Assembly (NCBI RefSeq): GCF_018128545.1
Contig: NZ_JAGSND010000001.1
Location: forward strand, 358,153 to 422,152
Source of the DNA: Sinanaerobacter chloroacetimidivorans
Lineage (GTDB): Bacteria > Bacillota > Clostridia > Peptostreptococcales > Anaerovoracaceae
DNA: 64,000 nt
Reading direction: 5' to 3'
The position numbers and the translations under genes are program-made. The notes under the pieces are model-generated. The model had not been told where the DNA came from. It saw nothing but the letters and a program-made list of their open reading frames with translations, and did not search any database. Below are positions 16,747 to 24,402 of this stretch, piece after piece (the first letter of the stretch is position 1; each line of letters opens with the position of its first letter).

Positions 16747-17415
16747 TCAATATTTGCTTTGGATGACGATCTGGCTGGCACTTCTGCCTGTTTCTCTCAT
16801 AACGATATCACAAATTTTAGCCACGTCTGACTGCGTAATCTCTTGTTTGTTCACTGTAACATTGACGGAGCTGTCTGTCATTAATACCAAAGCATCTGCA
16901 AAGCCTTTATTCTGGATCAGATTTTCGATAACCTTCTCTTTGTTCATATAGTCAATGATTTTCAGTTTTTGCTGAGTTGCGTTATTTTTCTCAGGACCAT
17001 CCTTCGTTTCGGCTATAACATCCGTCAGCATAGAGATTACCTGGTTTCTATCCATATTGATCGTAGCTCTTACTTCTTCAAAGTAAGTGTCTGCATTTGC
17101 AAGTTCTTCATAATTATCTGATGTTACAATCACACTGCTGTCTAACGCTGATTCAGAAGTGGTGCCCGTTCCTGTGGCGGCCGTTTCCTCTGTAACTGCA
17201 CTATCCGTACTGGTTCCAGGAACCGTAGACAGATTTAAGCTGTCAACCAGAACGTCACCATCATGCGCTTTCATTTGCTCTAATTCATATTCTTCGTATC
17301 CGGCAGATGCAGACAGTCCTTGATCGTTATTGAGCTTGTTGTTCAGCACGCCGACACAGGCTATGAGCATTAGCATACCCACTAATATTATCTTTTTACG
17401 TCTTGTAAACTCCAT
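16747..17415 (-). CDS. spoIIIAH: Stage III sporulation protein SpoIIIAH
   Basis: 222 residues. Basic start (MEFTRRKK), a single transmembrane helix (about 9-24), a serine/threonine-rich linker (about 60-100), and a C-terminal ring-building domain. The family region NMDRNQVISMLTDVIAET and the final VAKICDIVMRETGRSASQIVI are recognisable. SpoIIIAH in the mother-cell outer forespore membrane pairs with SpoIIQ across the intermembrane space to form the feeding channel. It is the last gene of the AC-AH block. Confidence 0.93.
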   Translation of the reverse strand: MEFTRRKKIILVGMLMLIACVGVLNNKLNNDQGLSASAGYEEYELEQMKAHDGDVLVDSLNLSTVPGTSTDSAVTEETAATGTGTTSESALDSSVIVTSDNYEELANADTYFEEVRATINMDRNQVISMLTDVIAETKDGPEKNNATQQKLKIIDYMNKEKVIENLIQNKGFADALVLMTDSSVNVTVNKQEITQSDVAKICDIVMRETGRSASQIVIQSKY

Positions 17416-17446
17416 TTTATCTATCCCCCCTAATTAGCTAATTTAT

Positions 17447-17905
17447 TTACTGTTTGATGCTACTTTTTTCAAATACCATCACATTGGCCGCAGGTATGTC
17501 AAACACCGCAGCTACAGCATTAATAATGTTATTTTTGACAATAATATCACCTGCCCCCTCACAAGTTACAATCACTCCCTCCACCTTATGATTCTTATTG
17601 CCGTATTCACTACCAAACACTGTTTCAGTACTTTTATTGTCCTGGTAGGTAATCATTACGCTTGTGTCACCAACACCTTTAATTTGGCTTAAAATTTGTT
17701 CGAGTCTTTTCTCTTCATCGGTAGCTATGTCTTCCGCCTGTGTATATTCTGTCCCGCCGTCCATATCAACTATTTGTCTGCGTCCATCCTTGTTTTGGGT
17801 CAGCACATCAAAAAGTAAAAGGGCTATAGCAGCTACAAACAAAACCGTCACTAATTTGACAAGCAAGTCCTTTACATACTTGTCATTCTTCAGTTTATCC
17901 CACAT
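17447..17905 (-). CDS. spoIIIAG: Stage III sporulation protein SpoIIIAG (short form)
   Basis: 152 residues, against about 229 in B. subtilis. One membrane helix (about 13-33), then a ring-building domain: LEQILSQIKGVGDTSVMITY and the second half VEGVIVTCEGAGD...NAVAAVFDIPAANVMV. In B. subtilis the two halves are separated by a long insertion that forms the tall beta-barrel wall of the SpoIIIAG ring; here only about 25 residues separate them. AAGGAGG precedes the start. Ring formation may be retained while the beta-wall is much reduced (inference). Confidence 0.92.
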   Translation of the reverse strand: MWDKLKNDKYVKDLLVKLVTVLFVAAIALLLFDVLTQNKDGRRQIVDMDGGTEYTQAEDIATDEEKRLEQILSQIKGVGDTSVMITYQDNKSTETVFGSEYGNKNHKVEGVIVTCEGAGDIIVKNNIINAVAAVFDIPAANVMVFEKSSIKQ

Positions 17906-17945
17906 TCTTTATCCTCCTTATTAATATATATATATGGATATGTCC

Positions 17946-18113
17946 TTATTCCATTAAAATTGCTAACGGAGACAATATTATTGCCATGATGACAAGAGAA
18001 AATATAAATTTCAAATACTTCTTCATTGCACCTGCAGGAAGAAGGATCTCTACGAACGATATTGCTACAATAATGATAAAAATATTTTTCACCCATTCCC
18101 TTGCTATCTCCAT
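17946..18113 (-). CDS. spoIIIAF: Minimal SpoIIIAF (membrane domain only, 55 residues)
   Basis: Starts at ATG 18113 after GGAGGTG and stops at TAA 17946. The product has two hydrophobic segments, WVKNIFIIIVAISFVEILL and FIFSLVIMAIILSPLAIL, joined by a PAGAMKKYLK turn. This matches the N-terminal membrane part of SpoIIIAF (in Bacillus, LLP..SMQKYAK between two helices). The roughly 150-residue soluble ring-building domain is absent: after ILMEstop come only 40 bp and then spoIIIAG. It lies in the expected AE-AF-AG order and overlaps spoIIIAE by 10 bp. It is short enough to be missed by automated calling. Confidence 0.85.
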   Translation of the reverse strand: MEIAREWVKNIFIIIVAISFVEILLPAGAMKKYLKFIFSLVIMAIILSPLAILME

Positions 18114-19195
18114 AGGCTTCCACCTCCAATTCCAATAATAATCGCTAAAAAGATCAGGAACATCATGGCGCCCAGAAATAAAATAATAGCGAGGGTTATC
18201 ACCGTATTTCCCACTTCGTTAAGACAATCGGAAATAGTTTTGTTTCCTATGGGTTCAATAATAATGGCGGTAATTTTATAAACCATTGCAACTGCTAAAA
18301 TTTTGATTAACGGTATGAGTAAAAGTGTCAGAATAATAATGACGCCGAATATTCCGATCCCGTTCTTAATAATGGTTGTACAGCTTAGAATCAAATCAAT
18401 GGAATCTGCTGCAAATCCACCGACAATAGGCACAAAATTATCCACTGAAAATCTTGCCGTCTTAGCAATCATGCCATCAGCAGATTTTGTGACAACTCCC
18501 TGGATCACGGTAATTCCAGAAAACAGGGTTACGGAGAGACCCATGGCCGACACTGAGAAACCTCTGATAAACAAGGCCAGCTTCTTCACATAATCCTTCT
18601 CCGATAAACTGTTCACCAGAATAAAAATACAGGATAGATAAACTGCCGGCATGATAAATCTTTGAAGCACCGTATTGAAGATGGTAATTGCCGTCATAAT
18701 GAGCGGGTTTAAGATACCTCCCGAAGCAAATCCGCCCATGGTAATGAGCAACGGCACAATTACAGGTAAAAGAGCCTGCATCGTAACCGACATGGTATCG
18801 ATAGCAGAACTGCAGATAGCATAAATATCCATGAAGCTCTTCAGGCATAAGGCCATAACACTGCAGCTGCATACCACAACCCCCAAGTTGGAAACCGTGT
18901 CATCGGAAAAAGAAGTAGAAAGATTTTTCAGCAGTCCGATAATGATACAAATGATGACCAGTTGAACTCCTAAAATAATACTTCCGTAAATCTCCTTCAG
19001 GAATAAATCGCAGATGCTGGCTATGATATCATTAAAATCAAAGATTGGCTGCCCATGTATGATACTTTGAATGATTTCTCCAGGGCTGGTATCTGCAAAT
19101 ATGCTGCCGTTACTCCCTGCTATATTAAATAGTTCTTCAATCCCTTTCATGTCCATTGAGGTCAGCTGCTCTTTTATTATGCTATCTACATCCAT
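18104..19195 (-). CDS. spoIIIAE: Stage III sporulation protein SpoIIIAE
   Basis: 363 residues, a polytopic membrane protein with about eight hydrophobic segments from residue 65 onward (GSIILGVQLVIICIIIGLL, LLPVIVPLLITMGGF, and so on), matching SpoIIIAE of the SpoIIIA-SpoIIQ transport complex. The start at 19195 is fixed by GGAGGTG 7 nt upstream. The protein opens directly with the soluble stretch MDVDSIIKEQLTSMD, so the N-terminal signal peptide normal in this family is missing. The first about 65 residues would have to stay cytoplasmic or be exported by another route. Confidence 0.93.
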   Translation of the reverse strand: MDVDSIIKEQLTSMDMKGIEELFNIAGSNGSIFADTSPGEIIQSIIHGQPIFDFNDIIASICDLFLKEIYGSIILGVQLVIICIIIGLLKNLSTSFSDDTVSNLGVVVCSCSVMALCLKSFMDIYAICSSAIDTMSVTMQALLPVIVPLLITMGGFASGGILNPLIMTAITIFNTVLQRFIMPAVYLSCIFILVNSLSEKDYVKKLALFIRGFSVSAMGLSVTLFSGITVIQGVVTKSADGMIAKTARFSVDNFVPIVGGFAADSIDLILSCTTIIKNGIGIFGVIIILTLLLIPLIKILAVAMVYKITAIIIEPIGNKTISDCLNEVGNTVITLAIILFLGAMMFLIFLAIIIGIGGGSLWR

Positions 19196-19256
19196 TTTTC
19201 TTCACCTCCACTGACCATTTAGCATAGGTAATTCTATTTATGACCTTCGTCATTCG

Positions 19257-19652
19257 TTAACTCGGGAGCATCTTATTTATGAGCTCCATGACAGACATCA
19301 TGACCGGGACCGCTAGATAAAAAATCATCACCTTTCCTGCCAATTCAACCTTTCCGGCAATAGCAGATTCGCCGGAGTCTCTGCAAATCTGTGCGGTAAA
19401 ATCTGCAATATAAGCAACAGCTAGTACTTTTAAAATAATAGGGAAGAAAGTTTTACCGTAACTGATCTGATTATAGATAGCGCTGAGAAAAGCAAATACC
19501 GCAGTAAGCTTGTATATAATCATGATAAAGATAACCATAACGGTAGCCATCACAATGTAAGTTGCAAACTCAGGCTTGTATCCCTTTACCATGGATGAAA
19601 TAACCACTCCGCAAAGACCGATAGCCGCTATCTGAAAGATATCCATGTCCAT
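19257..19652 (-). CDS. spoIIIAD: Stage III sporulation protein SpoIIIAD
   Basis: About 131 residues with three to four membrane helices (IFQIAAIGLCGVVISSMVKG, FATYIVMATVMVIFIMIIY, and a C-terminal MIFYLAVPVMMSVMELI), matching SpoIIIAD length and topology. GAGGTG precedes ATG 19652 by 6 nt. Related in fold to SpoIIIAC, the next gene upstream. Part of the sporulation channel complex in the mother-cell membrane. Confidence 0.92.
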   Translation of the reverse strand: MDMDIFQIAAIGLCGVVISSMVKGYKPEFATYIVMATVMVIFIMIIYKLTAVFAFLSAIYNQISYGKTFFPIILKVLAVAYIADFTAQICRDSGESAIAGKVELAGKVMIFYLAVPVMMSVMELINKMLPS

Positions 19653-19692
19653 AAAAATCACCTCATTTCTTTTGTAATTCGATCTCTCCTTA

Positions 19693-19893
19693 TTACAATT
19701 GAAACAAGGTTTTTACCGTTATAAAAAAATCATTGATCATCTGAACAATTAAAAGAAGGACTACGATGATTCCTGCCAGAGTGGTCATCATAGCCTGATC
19801 CTCCCTGCCTGCGCGTATCAGTACCTGATTTAATACGGCGACAAGGATGCCGATAGCAGCAATCTTAAAAATAATGTCAACATTAATGTTCAT
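19693..19893 (-). CDS. spoIIIAC: Stage III sporulation protein SpoIIIAC
   Basis: 66 residues, two membrane helices (IIFKIAAIGILVAVLNQVLI and MMTTLAGIIVVLLLIVQMI) flanking a polar RAGREDQA loop, the exact architecture of SpoIIIAC. AGAGGAG precedes the ATG. It is now the first gene of its transcription unit: spoIIIAB, normally just upstream, lies about 15 kb away, and a terminator for the ABC importer is immediately upstream. Confidence 0.93.
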   Translation of the reverse strand: MNINVDIIFKIAAIGILVAVLNQVLIRAGREDQAMMTTLAGIIVVLLLIVQMINDFFITVKTLFQL

Positions 19894-19981
19894 CTTGAAT
19901 CTCCTCTCTAGTTTCTTGTAGAGTCATTAGTCTGGAAGTTGCTTTATACATCTTATTCTCTGGACAAGATTTTATGCCAAT

Positions 19982-20035
19982 AAAAAACTCCCTTCATACA
20001 AACAGTTTTTGAATACTGTCTGTTGTAAAGGGAGT
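19982..20035 (-). terminator. Rho-independent terminator after the sugar-binding protein gene
   Basis: Outer stem ACTCCCTT / AAGGGAGT (19987-19994 with 20028-20035) and an inner ACAAACAG / CTGTCTGT pairing. Read on the minus strand it is followed by TTTTTTATT. It ends the ABC importer operon and separates it from spoIIIAC. Confidence 0.85.
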
Positions 20036-20086
20036 AATTATTATGATGCAAAACTTTATCCTGACACCATAAAGCACCTATGTATT

Positions 20087-21103
20087 TTAATATTTCTTAG
20101 ACTCTGCTACTTTAGCATCGATCTCTTCCCGGAAAGACTTCACATTATCTTTGTCGACGATGACAACGCCGTTGTTCACTTTCTTTTCAACTGATTTTCC
20201 TTCTATAACTTCAATCGCTGCCTTTACGCCCAGGTATCCCTCTTCGATGGGCTTCTGTGCCAATGAAGCAGACAATTTACCCTCCGCAATGGAGTCCAAT
20301 GCACCGAACGAACCGTCAAAACCCATGACGATAACCTGCTTCTGCAGTTGAGAACCTTCAACCGCCTGATAGGCTCCCAGTGCCATTTCGTCATTGGTGG
20401 CATAGAAGCACTTGATGTCGGGTGTTGTTTGGATAATGTTTTCTGCAACGTTAACAGCCTTTCCGCGGTCGGAGTCAGCAGGCTGAATAGCAACAATTTG
20501 CATTCCCGCAGCTTCCAACGCATCCTTTGCTCCGTTCGCACGTTCATCATGGGTAGGCTGCCCAACGAGTCCGCGTATAAGGGCAACCTTGTCACCTTTC
20601 TGGAGCTTGGAGGCAAGATATTCCCCTGCAGTTTTCCCTGCTTCATAGTTTCCGGTGCCGATAAAGCTCTCATAAAGGCTTTCATCATCTGTCTGGAGAG
20701 CCGCATCGATGATGATCACAGGGACACCTGCATCCTTAGCCTTCTGTACAGAAGAAACAAGAACCTTCGGTTCGTTAGGTGCAAGAACAATTGCGCCCAC
20801 ATGATTGGTTACCGCATCTTCCACCATATTGCTTTGTGCAACTGAATCTGATTCGGAGTTTGGTCCAACAACATTGACTTCGTAGCCAAATTCATTACCT
20901 GCCAGTTTTGCTCCTGCTTCTACCATATGCCAGTAGTCGCTGTTGAGAGCCATAACAATGACAGAAATGCTCTTCTTTTCTCCTGAAGATGAGTCAGCAT
21001 CACTGTCTGTGTCTGCCGACTGACTCGGCCCGCATCCTGTCATTGCACTGAGCAGCATGGCCATTATCATTGTCAGTGCTAACCATTTTCTTTTCTTTGA
21101 CAT
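20087..21103 (-). CDS. Sugar ABC transporter substrate-binding lipoprotein (RbsB-like)
   Basis: 338 residues from ATG 21103, with GGAGG 8 nt upstream. A lipoprotein signal sequence ends in SAMTGC with the lipidated Cys at residue 24, followed by an Asp/Ser-rich linker and a periplasmic-binding type I fold. Signature parts are SVIVMALNSDYWHMVEAGAKLAG, GAIVLAPN, GTGNYEAGKTAGEYLASKL, CFYATNDEMALGAYQAV and VIVMGFDGS. It binds a monosaccharide or related ligand outside the membrane; which one cannot be told. It is third in the ATPase-permease-binding protein order, with a GC-rich stem-loop in front. Confidence 0.9.
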   Translation of the reverse strand: MSKKRKWLALTMIMAMLLSAMTGCGPSQSADTDSDADSSSGEKKSISVIVMALNSDYWHMVEAGAKLAGNEFGYEVNVVGPNSESDSVAQSNMVEDAVTNHVGAIVLAPNEPKVLVSSVQKAKDAGVPVIIIDAALQTDDESLYESFIGTGNYEAGKTAGEYLASKLQKGDKVALIRGLVGQPTHDERANGAKDALEAAGMQIVAIQPADSDRGKAVNVAENIIQTTPDIKCFYATNDEMALGAYQAVEGSQLQKQVIVMGFDGSFGALDSIAEGKLSASLAQKPIEEGYLGVKAAIEVIEGKSVEKKVNNGVVIVDKDNVKSFREEIDAKVAESKKY

Positions 21104-21200
21104 CCTAATATCCTCCCTATTTCGCAATACATTTCGACTCCTATCCATTTGATTACGAAACAGGATAGCGGAAGGAGCCCTATGTTCAGACTTTCCTGTT

Positions 21201-21221
21201 TCGGGCGGGTCAGGCCGCCGA
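21201..21221 (-). repeat. GC-rich intergenic stem-loop between permease and binding-protein genes
   Basis: On the minus strand TCGGCGG, a 5-6 nt loop and CCGCCCGA can pair with one bulge. It has no U-run, so it is unlikely to be a terminator. Such stems between membrane and binding-protein genes often shield the 3' message and raise binding-protein yield (inference). Confidence 0.4.
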
Positions 21222-21237
21222 GTTGATTGGTTACTGT

Positions 21238-22272
21238 TTAAGCTAATGATTTGTCTGAGACCGCTTTTATATGACGTTTGACTTTTGCAAAGCCTCCGTT
21301 GCGGATCACATCAATGAAAACAGCTATAATAATAACGGCTCCGATCGCAATGGTCTGCATATCCGCATTAACATTAAGCAGGTTAAGACCATTTCTAAGA
21401 ACTGAGATCAGCAATACGCCGGAGAAAGTACCAAGTACATTGCCTTTCCCTCCAAAGAAACTGGTGCCTCCGATAACAACAGCCGCGATTGCGTCATTTT
21501 CAAGAAGCAAGCCAGATAACGGATAGGCAGAATCGGTTCTGCCTGTCAGGATAATTCCTCCGCAGGCCGCCATGAAACCGCTGATAACATAAGCACTGGT
21601 TCGAACAAAGTCGACGTTGATGCCAGATAAGCCAGCCGTAGTCATATTACCGCCGACTGCATAAACATGACGGCCAAGGGTGGAATAATTGAGGAAGATA
21701 CTAAATAAAACATATGTAATCAGCATTAAAATAAAGCTTACAGGAATTTTTCCGAAAAAGGTTGTCGGATCACTGGAAAGAAAAGATGCTCCTGCCCATT
21801 TCACCACGTAAGGCATACCTGCTATGGGTGTGGCACCGGTGATGACGAGGGCAATTCCCTTGTAAATATTTTGTGTCCCCATTGTGGAAATGAATGGATG
21901 AGGCAGCTTGCACTTTGTCAGAAGTAGGCCGTTGACCAACCCCAGCATCGAGCCCGAAAGTAATCCGATCAGCAAAGAAAAGAAAGGATTCCAGCCCAAA
22001 TTAACAGCACAGATTGCCATAATTACTGAAGATAATGTCATCGTAAATCCGATTGACAAATCAATACCGGCGGTAAGAATACATACCATCATACCCAGTG
22101 ACAGAAAACCATTAACTGCCGCCTGTCTTGTTACGTTCATTAGATTGGATACGGTTAGAAAGTTTTCATTACTAAAAGCCAGAAAAATACAAAGTAAAAT
22201 CAGTGCAAGGATCGGTCCTCCCTTGCTGAAATTACTTTTGATATTTTTTAATAGGATCATGCTATCTTTCAT
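21238..22272 (-). CDS. Sugar ABC transporter permease (RbsC-like)
   Basis: 344 residues, highly hydrophobic, of the BPD_transp_2 ribose/galactose/xylose permease family. Recognisable parts are the N-terminal ILALILLCIFLAFSNENFLTVSNLMNV, GIDLSIGFTMTLSSVIMA, the cytoplasmic EAA-like GLSGINVDFVRTSAYVISG and AVVIGGTSFFGGKGNVLGTFSG. It forms the membrane channel as a dimer. AGGAGG precedes the start, which overlaps the end of the ATPase gene by 11 bp. Confidence 0.93.
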   Translation of the reverse strand: MKDSMILLKNIKSNFSKGGPILALILLCIFLAFSNENFLTVSNLMNVTRQAAVNGFLSLGMMVCILTAGIDLSIGFTMTLSSVIMAICAVNLGWNPFFSLLIGLLSGSMLGLVNGLLLTKCKLPHPFISTMGTQNIYKGIALVITGATPIAGMPYVVKWAGASFLSSDPTTFFGKIPVSFILMLITYVLFSIFLNYSTLGRHVYAVGGNMTTAGLSGINVDFVRTSAYVISGFMAACGGIILTGRTDSAYPLSGLLLENDAIAAVVIGGTSFFGGKGNVLGTFSGVLLISVLRNGLNLLNVNADMQTIAIGAVIIIAVFIDVIRNGGFAKVKRHIKAVSDKSLA

Positions 22273-23812
22273 TCACTTTTCCTCCTGTAGCAAGCGTAAG
22301 TATCTGTTCCTGGTCAACGGTTTCATCATTATTGACGATACCGGTTTCCAAACCTTCGTACATGACCATGATACGGTCACTCATTCCCAAGATCTCTTGA
22401 ATTTCCGACGATACCATAATGATTGATGCGCCCTGCTCCAGCAGGTTGTTCATGATGTTGTAAATTTCAACCTTAGCGGCGACATCAACACCCTTGGTTG
22501 GTTCATCAAAGATAAAAACTTTTGCTCCGGAAAGGAGCCACTTCATAATAACGACCTTCTGCTGGTTGCCGCCTGAGAAATCCATTGCTCTCTTTTCAGG
22601 CTGTAATGGTCGAAGATTAAGATCCTTACCATATTTTTTAACAATCGCGGTCCTCTTTTTGTTATCAATAAGTCCAAATTTGTTTTTAAATTGATTCATA
22701 GTAACAATCGTTCCGTTTTCAACGATGTTATGGATGAGGACCAATCCTTCCTCCTTACGGTTTTCGGTAAGAAGTACGATTCCTTTATCTATGGCATCCC
22801 GGGCACTTTTGACTTTTCCTTTCCTACCCTCTATGAATATGTCGCCTTCCACCAGCGGGTAAGTCCCAAAGATGGCACGCATGGTCTCTGTGCGCCCGGC
22901 ACCGACCAGGCCAAACACCCCAAGCAGTTCACCTTTTCTTACGTGGAAGGATATATTATCAAATTTATCGGAACAGAGATTCTCACATCGAAACATCTCT
23001 TCCCCAATCTGTACGGAACGTCTTGGGTATTTTTCATCAAGCTCGCGTCCAACCATTAATTTAATAATCTGATCTTCAGAGACGTCTTCAACGTTGAGAG
23101 TCGGGCCGGAATTTTTCCCATCCTTCAGAACGGTGACAACATGGCCGACTTTTTTGGCTTCATCCAGCTTATGTGTTATAAATAGAATGGAAATGCCCTG
23201 TCGGTTTAACTCCAGCATCAAGTCAAGCAGGTTGTCGATTTCCGAACGGCTGAGTGAAGACGTCGGCTCGTCCATGATGATCAGTTTTGCATTGCGATCA
23301 ACTGCGCGAGCAATTTCCACAAGCTGCCTTTGTCCCATACCGAGATTTTCCATCGGTACATCAAGAAGATTACCCAAACCTACACGTTCAAGAGCAATTT
23401 TCGCACATCTCTTCTGTTCCTTCCAGTCAATGAACGGACCCTTTTTCTTTTCATTGCCTAAGTACATATTTTCTACTACGCCCAAACACGGAATGTTGCT
23501 CAGCTCCTGATAAATGACGGCGATACCAAGTTGATAGGCATCATGAATGGTGTTGAGTTTTACAGGCTTGCCCATCCACAGCATTTCACCTCCTTCCGGT
23601 TTGTTGATACCCATGATCGTCTTAATCATTGTTGATTTTCCTGCACCGTTTTCGCCCAGAAGCAGATGTATTTCACCTTGCCGGACAACAAGATTAACAT
23701 GGCTTAACGCCACGACACCGGGAAACATTTTTGTGATGTCCCTCATTTCAAGCAGTGGGGCGTTGGAACCAGGCTCCACACTTTCCGTTGTTTCTTGCGT
23801 TTTTTGTAGCAT
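22262..23812 (-). CDS. Sugar ABC transporter ATP-binding protein (RbsA-like, two ATPase domains)
   Basis: 516 residues with two fused ABC modules. The first has Walker A GENGAGKST (about 55), signature LGMGQRQLVEIARA, and Walker B LIIMDEPTSSL. The second lacks a consensus Walker A (GLVGAGRTE), keeps signature FSGGNQQKV, and has FIFDEPTKGVD; this asymmetry is normal for sugar-importer ATPases. It energises uptake by the neighbouring permease and lipoprotein. First gene of the operon; GGAGGG precedes its start. No regulator or catabolic gene adjoins, so the substrate stays open. Confidence 0.94.
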   Translation of the reverse strand: MLQKTQETTESVEPGSNAPLLEMRDITKMFPGVVALSHVNLVVRQGEIHLLLGENGAGKSTMIKTIMGINKPEGGEMLWMGKPVKLNTIHDAYQLGIAVIYQELSNIPCLGVVENMYLGNEKKKGPFIDWKEQKRCAKIALERVGLGNLLDVPMENLGMGQRQLVEIARAVDRNAKLIIMDEPTSSLSRSEIDNLLDLMLELNRQGISILFITHKLDEAKKVGHVVTVLKDGKNSGPTLNVEDVSEDQIIKLMVGRELDEKYPRRSVQIGEEMFRCENLCSDKFDNISFHVRKGELLGVFGLVGAGRTETMRAIFGTYPLVEGDIFIEGRKGKVKSARDAIDKGIVLLTENRKEEGLVLIHNIVENGTIVTMNQFKNKFGLIDNKKRTAIVKKYGKDLNLRPLQPEKRAMDFSGGNQQKVVIMKWLLSGAKVFIFDEPTKGVDVAAKVEIYNIMNNLLEQGASIIMVSSEIQEILGMSDRIMVMYEGLETGIVNNDETVDQEQILTLATGGKVNER

Positions 23813-24310
23813 TTCTCATAACCCTCCATTTCTTAATGAGAATGAATCATGTGGATTAATGAATTACTAAATATGTAATTACTGTAATAAAATTCTTAAT
23901 TATTTTATAAAAACTCTAAGGTAAGTTTTTAAAGCTATTTTTCAATGCTTTACATACATTACACATGATGAATTTTTAAATAATAATAGAAAATGCCAGA
24001 TTACCGGAGGCGGGTAAGGAAGAATACTTTTATAAAAAGTATAATGCAAATCGAAGAAAATTCTATGGATTTCTTGCTTTTCTTTAAAAGGGTTTGCGGT
24101 TGGTTTTTATATATAATCTTCTTTCGTAATATAGTAAAATTACAGTTTCTTGCTTTGCCGATAAAAAAGAAAAAAGCATAGCCAACTTTTTTAGACAACT
24201 ATGCTTTATTTATTTACAACTCTAGGAAAAATTTCAGCTCATAGATTCCCACTTAATCCCATTTTGCGTCAGGAAAATACATATTGTGATAAGATTTTCA
24301 GGGTTCTGTC
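23813..24310. other. Intergenic region between the divergent importer and agr units
   Basis: About 500 bp of very AT-rich DNA with no convincing gene. It holds a short inverted repeat TTACC-N7-GGTAA (24001-24017), which could be an operator, and a terminator-like hairpin at 24173-24207. A short plus-strand frame starting near 24048 ends inside the hairpin but lacks a clear ribosome site. I see no riboswitch-like structure. Confidence 0.5.
24173..24207. terminator. Bidirectional terminator-like hairpin
   Basis: Perfect 9-bp stem AAAGCATAG / CTATGCTTT with a 17-nt loop. A strong U-run follows on the minus strand (TTTTTCTTTTTTAT) and a weaker one on the plus strand (ATTTATTT). No gene upstream on either strand clearly needs it, so it may end a small unannotated RNA or insulate agrB from the importer promoter. 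Confidence 0.55.
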
Positions 24311-24340
24311 ACATTTCGTCCTTCCCAGACCACATTTCGT
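24311..24340 (+). promoter_or_regulatory. Tandem LytTR-type half-sites upstream of agrB
   Basis: Two identical 9-mers, ACATTTCGT at 24311-24319 and 24332-24340, are separated by exactly 12 bp (21-bp period, two helical turns). AgrA/ComE-class LytTR regulators bind direct repeats with this spacing. The identity extends 3' by CCTT on both copies. They lie about 45-74 bp before the predicted transcription start, the usual activator position. Two LytTR proteins are encoded in the same locus. Confidence 0.7.
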
Positions 24341-24350
24341 CCTTTTACTA

Positions 24351-24378
24351 TTGCTTATTTTAGATAGATTGCTAAAAT
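24351..24378 (+). promoter_or_regulatory. Predicted agrBD promoter
   Basis: TTGCTT (24351-24356), 16 nt, TAAAAT (24373-24378). The -35 is imperfect and the spacer a base short, as expected for an activator-dependent promoter. The agrB start codon follows 25 bp after the -10. Confidence 0.5.
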
Positions 24379-24402
24379 AAAGAAAAAAAGGCGGAGCAAG
24401 TC

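Noticed and set aside
17890..18135. 81-codon minus-strand frame across the spoIIIAF region
   Set aside because: It is in another frame from the 55-codon SpoIIIAF, with no ribosome site and an unnatural Cys/His/Tyr-rich composition.
19969..19999. CATAAAAT as a sigma-E -10 for the detached spoIIIAC-AH unit
   Set aside because: The -10 is good and well placed, but no credible -35 lies 13-15 bp upstream (only GTATGAA at 16), and the site abuts the importer terminator. Not strong enough to list as a promoter.
20224..20845. Long alternative frames on both strands inside the sugar-binding protein gene
   Set aside because: Shadows of the true frame, which has a signal peptide and complete binding fold.
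23993..24181. 62-codon plus-strand frame upstream of agrB
   Set aside because: No Shine-Dalgarno before the start, low-complexity Phe/Lys composition, and it ends in the terminator hairpin.
24260..24270. CATTTTGCGTC as a third LytTR half-site
   Set aside because: It differs at several positions and its 51-bp distance from the pair does not fit the 21-bp period.
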